Positions 1 through 5,970 of a DNA stretch of 5,970 nt are shown one piece after another. Source of the DNA: Bacteroidales bacterium (lineage in GTDB: Bacteria > Bacteroidota > Bacteroidia > Bacteroidales > B39-G9). Where the stretch lies: positions 1-5,970 of the forward strand of contig JAGLDO010000181.1 of NCBI GenBank assembly GCA_023145555.1, written 5' to 3'. The position numbers and the translations under genes are program-made. Each line of letters begins with the position of its first letter. The first letter of the stretch is position 1. Under the pieces are notes generated by a model. The model made no database searches, had not been told where the DNA came from, and was given only the letters and a program-made list of their open reading frames with translations.

Positions 1-33
1 TCCACCAGAATTTTAAAGTGATCCGATTTTAGG
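1..33. other. Possible end of an IS21-like element or other sequence outside the window
   Basis: No open frame of useful length crosses this edge: all three forward frames stop within about 36 bases. Read on the minus strand, the block holds the words TAAAATCGGATCA and TAAAATTCTGGTGGA side by side, two imperfect copies of a TAAAAT-N-GG(T)GGA-type unit. Multiple short terminal repeats of this style, with GGATCA/GTGGA words, are a feature I associate with IS21-family ends in Bacteroidota. That is recall, not a database match. It could equally be ordinary intergenic DNA or the tail of an unseen gene. Confidence 0.25.
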
Positions 34-39
34 TAAAAT

Positions 40-68
40 AAAAAAACTGATTATATAATTATAATCAG
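40..68 (-). terminator. Intrinsic terminator downstream of the DUF5684-type gene
   Basis: A perfect 9-bp stem, CTGATTATA (47-55) with TATAATCAG (60-68), encloses a 4-base loop. On the minus strand it is followed at once by seven T, then A, then four more T. It lies about 35 bp past the stop codon of the small membrane protein gene, so it is well placed to end the leftward transcripts. On the plus strand the stem is followed only by CTTTTAATTT, so it may work weakly in that direction for a gene entering from the left. Confidence 0.8.
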
Positions 69-102
69 CTTTTAATTTGGTTAATAAATAGTTGTATGAT
101 TG

Positions 103-477
103 TTAAAAAACTTTGGTTCCTTCAAATTTTGATTTGTCAAAAGCAATAATTGCCATAAAAATTATTGTTAAAAAAAACAGACCAACAGTAAAGCCACTTG
201 TTTTACCAAATGAGTTTGAAAGTCCATCATAAATAAGAACAAGAAAAATAATTTGAACTATAGGAATTAAAAGAAAGAAAATCCACCACCATGGTTTTCC
301 TGCTATGCGAATAATTGTAATAGTGTTATAAATAGGTATAAAACTAATCCATCCGGCTTCACCACCTTTTTCAAATAAAAACCACATGGTGATAATTTTA
401 AATGCAATGATTAAAACAGAAATTGTTATAATAGTGCCTATCCCGAGTGCTAGAATTGAAAAAATAATTTCTTCCAT
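103..477 (-). CDS. Small integral membrane protein, DUF5684 family
   Basis: A 124-residue hydrophobic protein that I recognise as a DUF5684-type protein from its pattern rather than from any known function. After an N-terminal membrane segment (about residues 5-33) comes the family hallmark EKGGEAGWISFIPIYN (36-51), then AGKPWWW (59-65), a second membrane segment with IPIV (about 63-84), the motif SFGKTSGF (89-96), and a third membrane segment (about 96-113). A short charged tail, DKSKFEGTKVF, ends the protein. The same module is found fused to signal peptidase I in some Bacteroidota, but no catalytic peptidase region is present here. The ATG at 477 has no Shine-Dalgarno. An out-of-frame ATG five bases upstream reaches a stop after ten codons and is not a credible start. 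The gene lies 57 bp downstream of the BatA gene, has its own -7-like box and is closed by the terminator at 40-68. Its function is unknown; it is an inner-membrane protein by inference. Confidence 0.85.
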   Translation of the reverse strand: MEEIIFSILALGIGTIITISVLIIAFKIITMWFLFEKGGEAGWISFIPIYNTITIIRIAGKPWWWIFFLLIPIVQIIFLVLIYDGLSNSFGKTSGFTVGLFFLTIIFMAIIAFDKSKFEGTKVF

Positions 478-500
478 ATCATATATATTTTAGTTATATA

Positions 501-508
501 CAAATATA
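501..508 (-). promoter_or_regulatory. Bacteroidota -7 box upstream of the DUF5684-type gene
   Basis: On the minus strand this reads TATATTTG, an exact fit to the TAnnTTTG -7 consensus of the Bacteroidota primary sigma factor. It sits 23 bp before the ATG. No clear TTG or TTTG is visible about 19 bp further upstream, where only T/A-rich sequence occurs, so the promoter call rests on one box in AT-rich DNA. Confidence 0.4.
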
Positions 509-534
509 GAAATAAAATAAGAATAATAAAATTT

Positions 535-2571
535 TTATTTTAACAGGCGCAAAAGAGCAATTTCAATTCCTAAAAAAAGGAGGGTTAAGATGATAAATAT
601 TTTCCATAATTGTTTGCCGTTATTTATTTGAATAAGATTATGAGTGAAAAATTTATCTTGAGATTTTAAAATTGAGAAATTCCTTAAATTGTGTTTGTTA
701 AGTAAGCTAATTAATTCTTTTTTTGAATAATATTCTAACTCCGATTCGTTGCGGTTATAATTAAAAGATATGCTGCTTATTGTTTCTTCTAATTTTTTAA
801 TAATATAATTACCAGCTTTTTTAATGCTATTATTAATAATAAGAATGATTTTGGAATCAATAATTTTATTTTGAGGAATAAAATCAAATTTAAGTTCTTT
901 GTTTATAATACGAAATACATTGTTGTTGTCTGCATATTTTTTATTTAGTTCAATTATTTTGTCTTTACCTATTGTATAATAAACATCATAAAATGATTGG
1001 CTATATAATGCTATATTATAAAAAGTAGGAATAAATAGTGAATTTTTAACTAAATTACTGTATTTCTCACTTAAAGGAAGAGAAAAAATGTATATCTTTC
1101 CTTTATTAATTGGTAAAGTTGATAATATTGCTTGTTTGTTGGCGGTTAAAATATTTTCATTGTTAGAATATGTATTCTTTGTAAAAAGAAAATGTTTATA
1201 AATAATAGGTAAATCAACATTATTATCAATTTTTTCAAACGCATTTTTATATAATTCGTTTTTGTAATTAATATGGTTTATTTTAACTTTTTGGCTGTCT
1301 ATTTTTTCTATTCTATTTGATTTAACAGACAACAGAAAATGATTATATGTTTTAATATTTCCATCAAAATCCGGCAAAAAGAGAAGGGTGCCACCATTTT
1401 TAGCAAAATTTATTAGAGTTTGTGATAATCCTGATGAAATATTTTTCACAGAGTTTATTATAATCAACTGATAATTTGACATTTTAGCAAAATTTAATTT
1501 ACCAACTTGTGAGTTTGTGAGTTCAACAGTATTATCATTTTTAAATAGAGCATTAATAAATTTATTTTCAGAATCTTGATTTATTGCCAGTATTTTTACC
1601 TTATTCTGAATTAAATAACTAAAATATAACGTATTGTCGTAAGTAATTGGATAATCAGTAATTTCAACTTTGCCTTTATAAATACCCTGATGAGTGTTTG
1701 AGTATGATAGGGAAATAATTTTTATAGAATTTTTTTCAATATTAAAACTAGACAATGCTTTTATTGTATCGTTAATGAGAAGTTTAACAGGTATGTTTTG
1801 GTACGACTCATTTGAATTGTTTTTTATTTTAACAAAGATTTTTTCAGCCTTATTAAGTTTGTGACTAGGTGTTTCAAACCAACAGGAATCAATAAATAAA
1901 TTGTTTACAGTTTCTGCTTTTTGAGGTACTAAAAATACATTTACACTTGTATCAATTTTTATTTGATTAAAGTTTGCTGTTTTTTTCTGAAAATCGGAAA
2001 TAATAAAAACAGTCTTTTTTTCATCTGAAGAACTTAAAAAATCATTTTGTCTTGATATAATCTGACTTAATTCTTTTGTGTTTGAACTGATTTTTACATC
2101 TGATAAAAATTCAATAAGTTGTTCTTTATTAACAAAGTGCTGGTGTTTTGAATCGAAGTCGTTTGTTAATAATAAAAATTCAGTGTTTGGTTTAAAAGCG
2201 TCAGCAATTTGCCGAGCTTTGTTTTTTGAAATATCAAATAAATTTCCATTTCTGTTTTCAGCATTCATGCTAAATGAATTATCTACATAAATGCTTACGG
2301 CTTGCTTTTTATTACTTATAATATTATTGTTTACAGGTATATAGGGCTGTGCGAATGCAATTACTAAAAAAGTTAATATTAATATTCGACTTATTAAAAC
2401 CAGTATGTGTTTTAGCTGAGATTTTGATTGAGTCTCTTGTTTAACATTTCTTAAAAATTTAACATTGCTGAAATATATTGTTTTATATCTCTTAAAATTA
2501 AATAAGTGAATTATTATTGGAATAACAATTGCAATTAAAGCAAATAGAAATTTAGGATATAAAAAATGCAT
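535..2571 (-). CDS. BatA-domain protein with a von Willebrand factor A-like domain
   Basis: A 678-residue membrane protein of a type common in Bacteroidota. Residues 1-80 are a typical BatA N-terminal double-transmembrane domain: MHFLYPKFLFALIAIVIPII, then IHLFNFKRYK, FSNVKFL, and a second helix at about 55-75 ending in AQPYIP. A VWA-like domain follows (about 90-215) with a metal-site DxSxS motif, D97-N-S99-F-S101, and a later beta-strand ISDFQ with D193. Residues 230-320 look like a beta-sandwich (CARDB-like) region. Residues 325-405 resemble a glutamine-amidotransferase-like fold (NYQLIIIN at 366-373, NGGTLLFLP at 392-400) with no nucleophilic cysteine, so it is probably non-catalytic. A last helix (655-673) anchors the C-terminus. 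The length is near the roughly 650-700 residues usual for this architecture. BatA proteins of Bat operons were linked to aerotolerance in Bacteroides fragilis, but no MoxR ATPase, batB, batC or batD is in view. The biochemical role is therefore unassigned. The start at 2571 fits the conserved N-terminus. Confidence 0.88.
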   Translation of the reverse strand: MHFLYPKFLFALIAIVIPIIIHLFNFKRYKTIYFSNVKFLRNVKQETQSKSQLKHILVLISRILILTFLVIAFAQPYIPVNNNIISNKKQAVSIYVDNSFSMNAENRNGNLFDISKNKARQIADAFKPNTEFLLLTNDFDSKHQHFVNKEQLIEFLSDVKISSNTKELSQIISRQNDFLSSSDEKKTVFIISDFQKKTANFNQIKIDTSVNVFLVPQKAETVNNLFIDSCWFETPSHKLNKAEKIFVKIKNNSNESYQNIPVKLLINDTIKALSSFNIEKNSIKIISLSYSNTHQGIYKGKVEITDYPITYDNTLYFSYLIQNKVKILAINQDSENKFINALFKNDNTVELTNSQVGKLNFAKMSNYQLIIINSVKNISSGLSQTLINFAKNGGTLLFLPDFDGNIKTYNHFLLSVKSNRIEKIDSQKVKINHINYKNELYKNAFEKIDNNVDLPIIYKHFLFTKNTYSNNENILTANKQAILSTLPINKGKIYIFSLPLSEKYSNLVKNSLFIPTFYNIALYSQSFYDVYYTIGKDKIIELNKKYADNNNVFRIINKELKFDFIPQNKIIDSKIILIINNSIKKAGNYIIKKLEETISSISFNYNRNESELEYYSKKELISLLNKHNLRNFSILKSQDKFFTHNLIQINNGKQLWKIFIILTLLFLGIEIALLRLLK

Positions 2572-2584
2572 TTGTTAGTAAAAA

Positions 2585-2623
2585 AGTTTATAAAGTTGGT
2601 AAAGTTAAAAGTTTAGAGTTTAA
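2585..2623. repeat. Degenerate AGTT-unit array upstream of the BatA gene
   Basis: Five AGTT words start at 2585, 2594, 2603, 2610 and 2617, spaced 9, 9, 7 and 7 bases apart. They form AGTTTATAA, AGTTGGTAA, AGTTAAA, AGTTTAG and AGTTTAA. The array ends about 14 bases before the BatA start, so it would lie in or just before that gene's leader on the minus strand. Confidence 0.65.
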
Positions 2624-2625
2624 GA

Positions 2626-2642
2626 TTAACAATTTAACAATT
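2626..2642. repeat. Two perfect tandem copies of TTAACAAT
   Basis: The 8-base unit TTAACAAT occurs twice without interruption (2626-2633 and 2634-2641), followed by a further T. It lies directly between the AGTT array and the GTG-word repeats. Two copies in AT-rich DNA could arise by chance, but the position within a run of repeat families makes it worth recording. Confidence 0.5.
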
Positions 2643-2646
2643 ATTT

Positions 2647-2707
2647 TTTGTGATAATTCGTGAAATTTGTGTCTAAAAAAAATAACTCGTGTCATTAAAA
2701 AAAATAA
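2647..2707. repeat. Imperfect tandem repeat with TTYGTG words and phased A8 tracts
   Basis: Four related words, TTTGTG, TTCGTG, TTTGTG and CTCGTG, start at 2647, 2657, 2666 and 2686, about one or two helical turns apart. The last two head an imperfect tandem duplication: ATTTGTGTCT plus an A8 run and TAA (2665-2685), then ACTCGTGTCATT plus an A8 run and TAA (2685-2707). The A8 tracts (2675-2682 and 2697-2704) lie 22 bases apart, which would favour intrinsically bent DNA. Words of the TTCGTG/TTTGTG type recur in intergenic DNA of several Bacteroidota as far as I recall, so this may be a copy of a dispersed element. Confidence 0.6.
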
Positions 2708-2730
2708 ATTATTACGAATTTGCAAATTTA
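2697..2730 (-). terminator. Weak AU-only terminator candidate at the end of the TonB-dependent receptor gene
   Basis: On the minus strand TAAATT, which begins at the receptor's stop codon, can pair with AATTTA (plus-strand 2705-2710) across a 14-base loop. Eight T residues follow at once. The stem is only six A/T pairs, so it would be weak. The loop side also carries the 12-base perfect palindrome AATTTGCAAATT (2717-2728), which offers a competing pairing. Confidence 0.3.
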
Positions 2731-5202
2731 AAACGTTCCATTCAATTTAATATTAATTCTTCGTGAAGTTAAATTATTAGGTATTCCATATTGATGATTT
2801 CTAATGTCTGATACCCAAATTAACGAAATGGTGTTATTTATTTGTAATAGATTGAATATCTCTGCACTAACCCACAAGCTTTTGAAAAAATGGAAAGGGT
2901 TTTTATTTCGAACTCTCTGACCTTCTTTAATCAAAACTTTTGAAAAGCCTATATCAACACGTCTGTAGGGTTTGGGCATGCGATTTGTTGCTAAATAACG
3001 TTCTGAATTAGGCGGTCCGAAAGGCAGCCTTGAACCATACAATATATTCAAATGCATTTTATATGAAGGATTTCCCGGCAAATAATCTTGAAAAAACAAA
3101 CCAATATTTATTAGTTGGTCTGATGGACGAGGAATATATCCGGGTTCAACTCTTGTTGAGTTACCTAAACTATCGGTAACAAAATAGAAGTCGTCATTAA
3201 GGTCTTCTTCTGTCTGCATTAATGATATGCTTAGCCACGAGTCAACACCTTTTACAAATTCACCATTAACTTTCATGTCAATTCCCATTGCATAACCTTT
3301 TGCATTATTTTTTCCAAGATATCGAATCCTTACATTGTCAACATTATATGGGATTAAATTTGATAAAAATTTATAATAAACCTCTGTGGTATATTTAAAA
3401 GGTCTGTTCCAAGCTGTAAAATTATAATCACTGCCTAAAACAATATGAAACGATTTTTGAGCTTTTATATCTTTATTAATATTACCCTGTAAATCACGTA
3501 ACTCTTTGTAAAAAGGTGGTTGATTGTAATAGCCTAAAGCAAATCTAAACATTACATCATTTTTCCAATTTGGTTTTACCGATAATGAAGTTCGCGGACT
3601 AACGAGAAATTCTTTATTAAAATCCCAATAGTTGAAACGAAGTCCTGCAATGAAATTAAATTCAGTATTTTTAATATTAAACTGGTGAGAATTCTGAATG
3701 TAAGAAATTATTCTGTTTGATTCAATATTATTTTTCGAATTTAAAACATAAAATAAATTGACAGTTGAGTCATTATAAGGTAATGAATATCCGGCAGAAT
3801 CATGCATTTCCCATTCATTAATATTATCATCAATTATTTCATGTTGATATTTCATTCCCCAGCTTAATTTGTTATTCTCTGTTGCATATTCTCCTTTATG
3901 GTAAATGTTATAAACTTTAGCATCCAGATAGTTGCGGGCATGATTTAAAAAAGTTCCAATTCCAATATTTGCAATACTGTCACCCATTGTGCTGGAACCA
4001 ATATCTCTGTCGAGTTCATTAATTAAGTATTGACTTTGAATGTCGTAAGTTTCATTTTCAGATGAATTATATAAGGATGAAATAAACTTAAGTTTTAAAT
4101 TTTTATTGGGTTTATAAGTACCTGAAACTGCTCCTGTGAAATTAATAAAATTGTCAACTTCCTGACCGTCAAAATACATATTCAATTGTAATACTTCGTT
4201 TACAGTTCCAAATATTGTTTTTTTAATAGTAGGAATGAATTTATACTTATTTTGTGAAAAGTTGCCAAGAAAACTAAGCTCAAAATTATCAGTAACGTCA
4301 TATGTAAGGTAAGTTTGAAAATCAAAAAAATCAGGAGAATATTCTCCTTTTGTATCAAGACTGTTTAATAAGTAACGCGATGTTTTGTAACGTATTCCTG
4401 TTATATGTGTAAATCTTAAATTTTTTGAAGTTCCTTCAACATGTGCAGAAGCTCCTAGTAAACTTGTTGAAACCGAACCGCCGAATTTAGTAGGTCTTTT
4501 GTATTTTATATCAAGCACAGAAGACATTTTGTCGCCATATATGGCATCAAATCCACCGGCAGAGAATAGTATTGACGACACTAAATCAGAATTTACAAAA
4601 CTTAATCCTTCTTGTTGTCCTGAACGTATTAAGAGTGGACGATATACTTCAATATCATTTACATAAACCAGGTTTTCATCAAAATTACCACCTCTAACCG
4701 AATATTGTGAACTTAATTCATTGTTTGACGAAACTCCCGGAAGAGATTTAATAACGGCCTCAATATTTCCGGATACATCAGGAATAACATTAATTATTTT
4801 GGGATTTATTCTTACTAAATTTGTTTTTCTATACTGTTGGTCGGTAATATCTACCTGGTCAATTTTTTTTAAAGATTGTATAAGTTTGCCATTTAATTCT
4901 AAATATGAAAAAAGAATTAAATTTGGATTATTGCGGTCAAAAACAAGCTCTTTTGTCTCGTAACCAATACACGAGAAAATAACAAGAAATTGTTTTATAT
5001 TAGGTATATAAAATTCATAATCTCCATTTATGTCAGTAACTGTTCCATAAGGGTAATCTTTTATTGAAACATTAACTAATTCAATGGGATTCTGATTTGT
5101 ATCTGTAATTTTTCCAAAAATCCTTATTTCATCTTGACAAAAAAGAAAATTGTTAAAAAATACAAATAAAATTAAAGTTATAATGTGGTGCCGTAATCTC
5201 AT
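2728..5202 (-). CDS. TonB-dependent outer-membrane receptor with carboxypeptidase-regulatory-like domain
   Basis: An 824-residue outer-membrane receptor that would import an unidentified ligand using TonB/ExbBD energy. Residues 1-23 are a signal peptide (MRLRHHIITL..., ending near FLFCQ). Cys22 lacks a convincing lipobox, so signal peptidase I cleavage is more likely. Residues 27-105 form a CarboxypepD_reg-like beta-sandwich with the hallmark sequence IFGKITDTNQNPIELVNVSI, a G-TVTDINGDYEF segment and F-C-GYE. A plug domain spans about 125-235 and includes PDVSGNIEAVIKSLPGV, YSVRGGNFDENLVYVND and SAGGFDAIYGDKMSSVLDIKY. The remaining 590 or so residues fit a 22-stranded barrel. It carries YGSRLPFGPP (722-731), a RRVDIGFSK segment (about 747-755) and a terminal LNGTF, whose final Phe suits Bam-dependent insertion. 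No clear TonB box is visible. There is no SusD partner on either side, so a glycan-type SusC role is not supported, and the substrate cannot be named. The gene is intact, starts at the ATG giving the signal peptide, and is divergent from yjbQ. Confidence 0.93.
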   Translation of the reverse strand: MRLRHHIITLILFVFFNNFLFCQDEIRIFGKITDTNQNPIELVNVSIKDYPYGTVTDINGDYEFYIPNIKQFLVIFSCIGYETKELVFDRNNPNLILFSYLELNGKLIQSLKKIDQVDITDQQYRKTNLVRINPKIINVIPDVSGNIEAVIKSLPGVSSNNELSSQYSVRGGNFDENLVYVNDIEVYRPLLIRSGQQEGLSFVNSDLVSSILFSAGGFDAIYGDKMSSVLDIKYKRPTKFGGSVSTSLLGASAHVEGTSKNLRFTHITGIRYKTSRYLLNSLDTKGEYSPDFFDFQTYLTYDVTDNFELSFLGNFSQNKYKFIPTIKKTIFGTVNEVLQLNMYFDGQEVDNFINFTGAVSGTYKPNKNLKLKFISSLYNSSENETYDIQSQYLINELDRDIGSSTMGDSIANIGIGTFLNHARNYLDAKVYNIYHKGEYATENNKLSWGMKYQHEIIDDNINEWEMHDSAGYSLPYNDSTVNLFYVLNSKNNIESNRIISYIQNSHQFNIKNTEFNFIAGLRFNYWDFNKEFLVSPRTSLSVKPNWKNDVMFRFALGYYNQPPFYKELRDLQGNINKDIKAQKSFHIVLGSDYNFTAWNRPFKYTTEVYYKFLSNLIPYNVDNVRIRYLGKNNAKGYAMGIDMKVNGEFVKGVDSWLSISLMQTEEDLNDDFYFVTDSLGNSTRVEPGYIPRPSDQLINIGLFFQDYLPGNPSYKMHLNILYGSRLPFGPPNSERYLATNRMPKPYRRVDIGFSKVLIKEGQRVRNKNPFHFFKSLWVSAEIFNLLQINNTISLIWVSDIRNHQYGIPNNLTSRRINIKLNGTF

Positions 5203-5220
5203 ATATTTATTAATGGGTTA

Positions 5221-5228
5221 CAAAAATA
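5221..5228 (-). promoter_or_regulatory. Bacteroidota -7 box upstream of the TonB-dependent receptor gene
   Basis: The minus strand reads TATTTTTG, an exact match to TAnnTTTG, 18 bp before the receptor ATG. This predicts a leader of only around 10-15 bases. A matching TTG or TTTG at the expected distance is not clear; the nearest is AAGTTTA near 5244-5250. Initiation may therefore be weak or depend on an activator. Confidence 0.45.
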
Positions 5229-5266
5229 ATCTATTATTTTAAATAAACTTATTTTAGTGATATAAA

Positions 5267-5296
5267 TTGTTTTTGCAGCAGAAAATTTTAATTTTG
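5267..5296 (+). promoter_or_regulatory. Bacteroidota-type promoter of yjbQ
   Basis: TTG at 5267-5269 and TAATTTTG at 5289-5296 are separated by 19 bases. This matches the -33 (TTG/TTTG) and -7 (TAnnTTTG) pattern described for Bacteroides sigma-ABfr promoters. The start of transcription would fall near 5300-5304, only about ten bases before the yjbQ ATG. The leader would therefore be very short and has no room for a Shine-Dalgarno. Confidence 0.6.
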
Positions 5297-5311
5297 TATT
5301 AAATTTTAATT

Positions 5312-5722
5312 ATGATAAAGCAAATTGAGATAGAATTACCTGAATATCCAAAAGGCTTTCATTTAATTACACCTATTATTAAAAGCCACATTAATGGATT
5401 GCCCGAAAAAGGACTTATTAACATTCTAATAAAACATACTTCTGCAGGATTAACAATTAATGAAAATGCAGATCCTTCTGTAAGAAATGATTTAGAATCT
5501 TTTATTAATAAATTAGTCCCCGAGAATGAAAGTTTTTATACTCATATATTTGAAGGTGCTGACGACATGCCGGCACATATAAAATCATCAATTTTTGGAG
5601 CATCTGTTACTATCCCAATATCAAATTATAAATTAAACTTGGGAATATGGCAAGGCATTTATTTATGTGAATTCAGAAATCATGGAGGAGCCAGAAAATT
5701 ATTTGTTACAATTTTTAGCTAA
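5312..5722 (+). CDS. yjbQ: YjbQ/UPF0047 family protein (secondary thiamine-phosphate synthase enzyme)
   Basis: A complete 136-residue cytosolic protein of the YjbQ (UPF0047, TIGR00149) family, at the usual family length of about 135-140 residues. Signature segments are KHTSAGLTINENADPSV (41-57), HIFEGADDMPAHIKSSIFG (78-96), LGIWQGIYLCEFR (110-122) and the closing RKLFVTIF. The conserved histidines H42, H78 and H89 with the D84-D85 pair probably form the metal or active site, by family analogy. The name reflects weak thiamine-phosphate synthase activity reported for the Escherichia coli protein; the true cellular role remains uncertain. No thiamine genes and no thiamine riboswitch are seen nearby, so context does not support thiamine synthesis as the main role. 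The gene is transcribed divergently from the receptor and appears monocistronic. Confidence 0.93.
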   Translation: MIKQIEIELPEYPKGFHLITPIIKSHINGLPEKGLINILIKHTSAGLTINENADPSVRNDLESFINKLVPENESFYTHIFEGADDMPAHIKSSIFGASVTIPISNYKLNLGIWQGIYLCEFRNHGGARKLFVTIFS

Positions 5723-5750
5723 TATATAACATATAATTTTTTTATTTATA

Positions 5751-5767
5751 TAGTAAATTTTTTACTA
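5751..5767 (+). terminator. AU-rich hairpin downstream of yjbQ, weak terminator candidate
   Basis: TAGTAAA (5751-5757) and TTTACTA (5761-5767) form a perfect 7-bp stem with a 3-base TTT loop, 28 bases after the yjbQ stop. Only a short CTTTT follows, so a classical U-tract is largely missing; an earlier T7 run (5738-5743 region) precedes the stem instead. It may end the yjbQ transcript or stabilise its 3' end. Confidence 0.35.
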
Positions 5768-5773
5768 CTTTTC

Positions 5774-5881
5774 GACAAGAAATTTTAATTATTTATTATG
5801 TTACAAAAAGCTGTATATTATTATGTAGTTGCCGTTAATGTAGGATATTTAAAACGGTTTGGAGGTTTGTAATACCTTGTC
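5774..5881. other. Unassigned spacer block bounded by short inverted repeats
   Basis: This part of the yjbQ-downstream spacer is less AT-biased than its flanks, especially 5829-5868. GACAAG (5774-5779) and CTTGTC (5876-5881) are inverted at its edges. Inside, CCGTT (5832-5836) can pair with AACGG (5853-5857). An ATG at 5798 opens a 24-codon frame ending at 5872 (MLQKAVYYYVVAVNVG...), and the opposite strand has a similarly short open stretch without an ATG start. None is convincing as a gene. A small RNA, a dispersed repeat or a short leader peptide are all possible. Confidence 0.3.
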
Positions 5882-5937
5882 AAGAATTCTTAAAAATTAC
5901 AAAACTTATTATTAATCAACTTATTATTATATAAAAA

Positions 5938-5970
5938 ATGCAAAATCTATTATTATTAGGCGCCGAAGCT
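5938..5970 (+). CDS. Start of an unidentified gene, cut by the window edge
   Basis: An ATG at 5938 opens a frame that runs to the window end as MQNLLLLGAEA. The A-rich run just before it (ATAAAAAATG) is typical of start regions in this window, and the hydrophobic beginning suggests a membrane or exported protein. Eleven residues are too few to name a family. The 65 bases upstream contain two copies of ACTTATTATTA (5904-5914 and 5919-5929) but no exact TAnnTTTG box. Confidence 0.45.
   Translation, partial: MQNLLLLGAEA

Noticed and set aside
524..538. AATAAAATTTTTATT hairpin as terminator of the BatA gene
   Set aside because: All A/T, with only about five usable pairs and no following T run on the minus strand; too weak to call.
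2078..2290. 70-codon open frame on the plus strand
   Set aside because: It lies wholly inside the BatA-domain gene on the opposite strand, has no family features and no start context; a shadow frame.
2717..2728. Perfect palindrome AATTTGCAAATT as an operator
   Set aside because: It sits at the 3' end of the receptor gene rather than by a promoter and is nearly all A/T, so chance or a part in the weak terminator fold is more likely.
4721..4963. 80-codon open frame on the plus strand
   Set aside because: It lies opposite the plug and regulatory domains of the receptor, whose protein motifs are strongly conserved; a shadow frame.
5203..5311. Thiamine (TPP) riboswitch ahead of yjbQ
   Set aside because: The predicted leader is only about ten bases and no TPP-aptamer motifs such as CUGAGA are present.
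5882..5891. AAGAATTCTT palindrome as regulatory site
   Set aside because: A 10-base palindrome in AT-rich spacer with no second copy or promoter context; not distinguishable from chance.
1..5970. CRISPR array, tRNA or rRNA genes, defence or secretion system
   Set aside because: No regularly spaced long repeats, no cloverleaf-like or rRNA-like segments and no genes of known defence or secretion families were seen on either strand.

Overview
This is an ordinary chromosomal stretch from a strongly AT-rich member of the Bacteroidota, most likely Bacteroidales/Marinilabiliales-like. The evidence is: a TonB-dependent receptor with an N-terminal carboxypeptidase-regulatory-like domain, a Bacteroidota-style BatA-domain protein, start codons without Shine-Dalgarno sequences, and promoter-like boxes of the TAnnTTTG type used by the Bacteroidota housekeeping sigma factor. 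No genus can be assigned from what is visible.

Layout, left to right. Positions 1-33 hold a short block that looks like the end of something lying outside the window, possibly an IS21-like element. An intrinsic terminator at 40-68 closes the leftward transcription unit. Three genes follow on the minus strand. Read in the direction of transcription they are: the TonB-dependent receptor (5202 to 2728), the BatA/von Willebrand-A-type membrane protein (2571 to 535) and a small DUF5684-type membrane protein (477 to 103). The 156-bp gap between receptor and BatA gene is packed with short-unit repeats. The 57-bp gap before the small gene carries its own -7-like box.

On the plus strand, yjbQ (5312-5722) is transcribed divergently from the receptor. 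The shared 109-bp region has a good -7 box in each direction. After yjbQ comes a 215-bp spacer with an AU-rich hairpin and a slightly GC-richer block of unknown nature. A new gene then starts at 5938 and runs off the window.

Functionally the genes are mostly envelope-related: outer-membrane uptake, an inner-membrane protein with a periplasmic or cytoplasmic VWA-like region, and a small inner-membrane protein. YjbQ is a cytosolic enzyme of poorly settled role. Nothing here forms a recognisable defence, secretion or mobile system. The least explained parts are the repeat-rich 2581-2707 spacer, the 5774-5881 block and the left edge.
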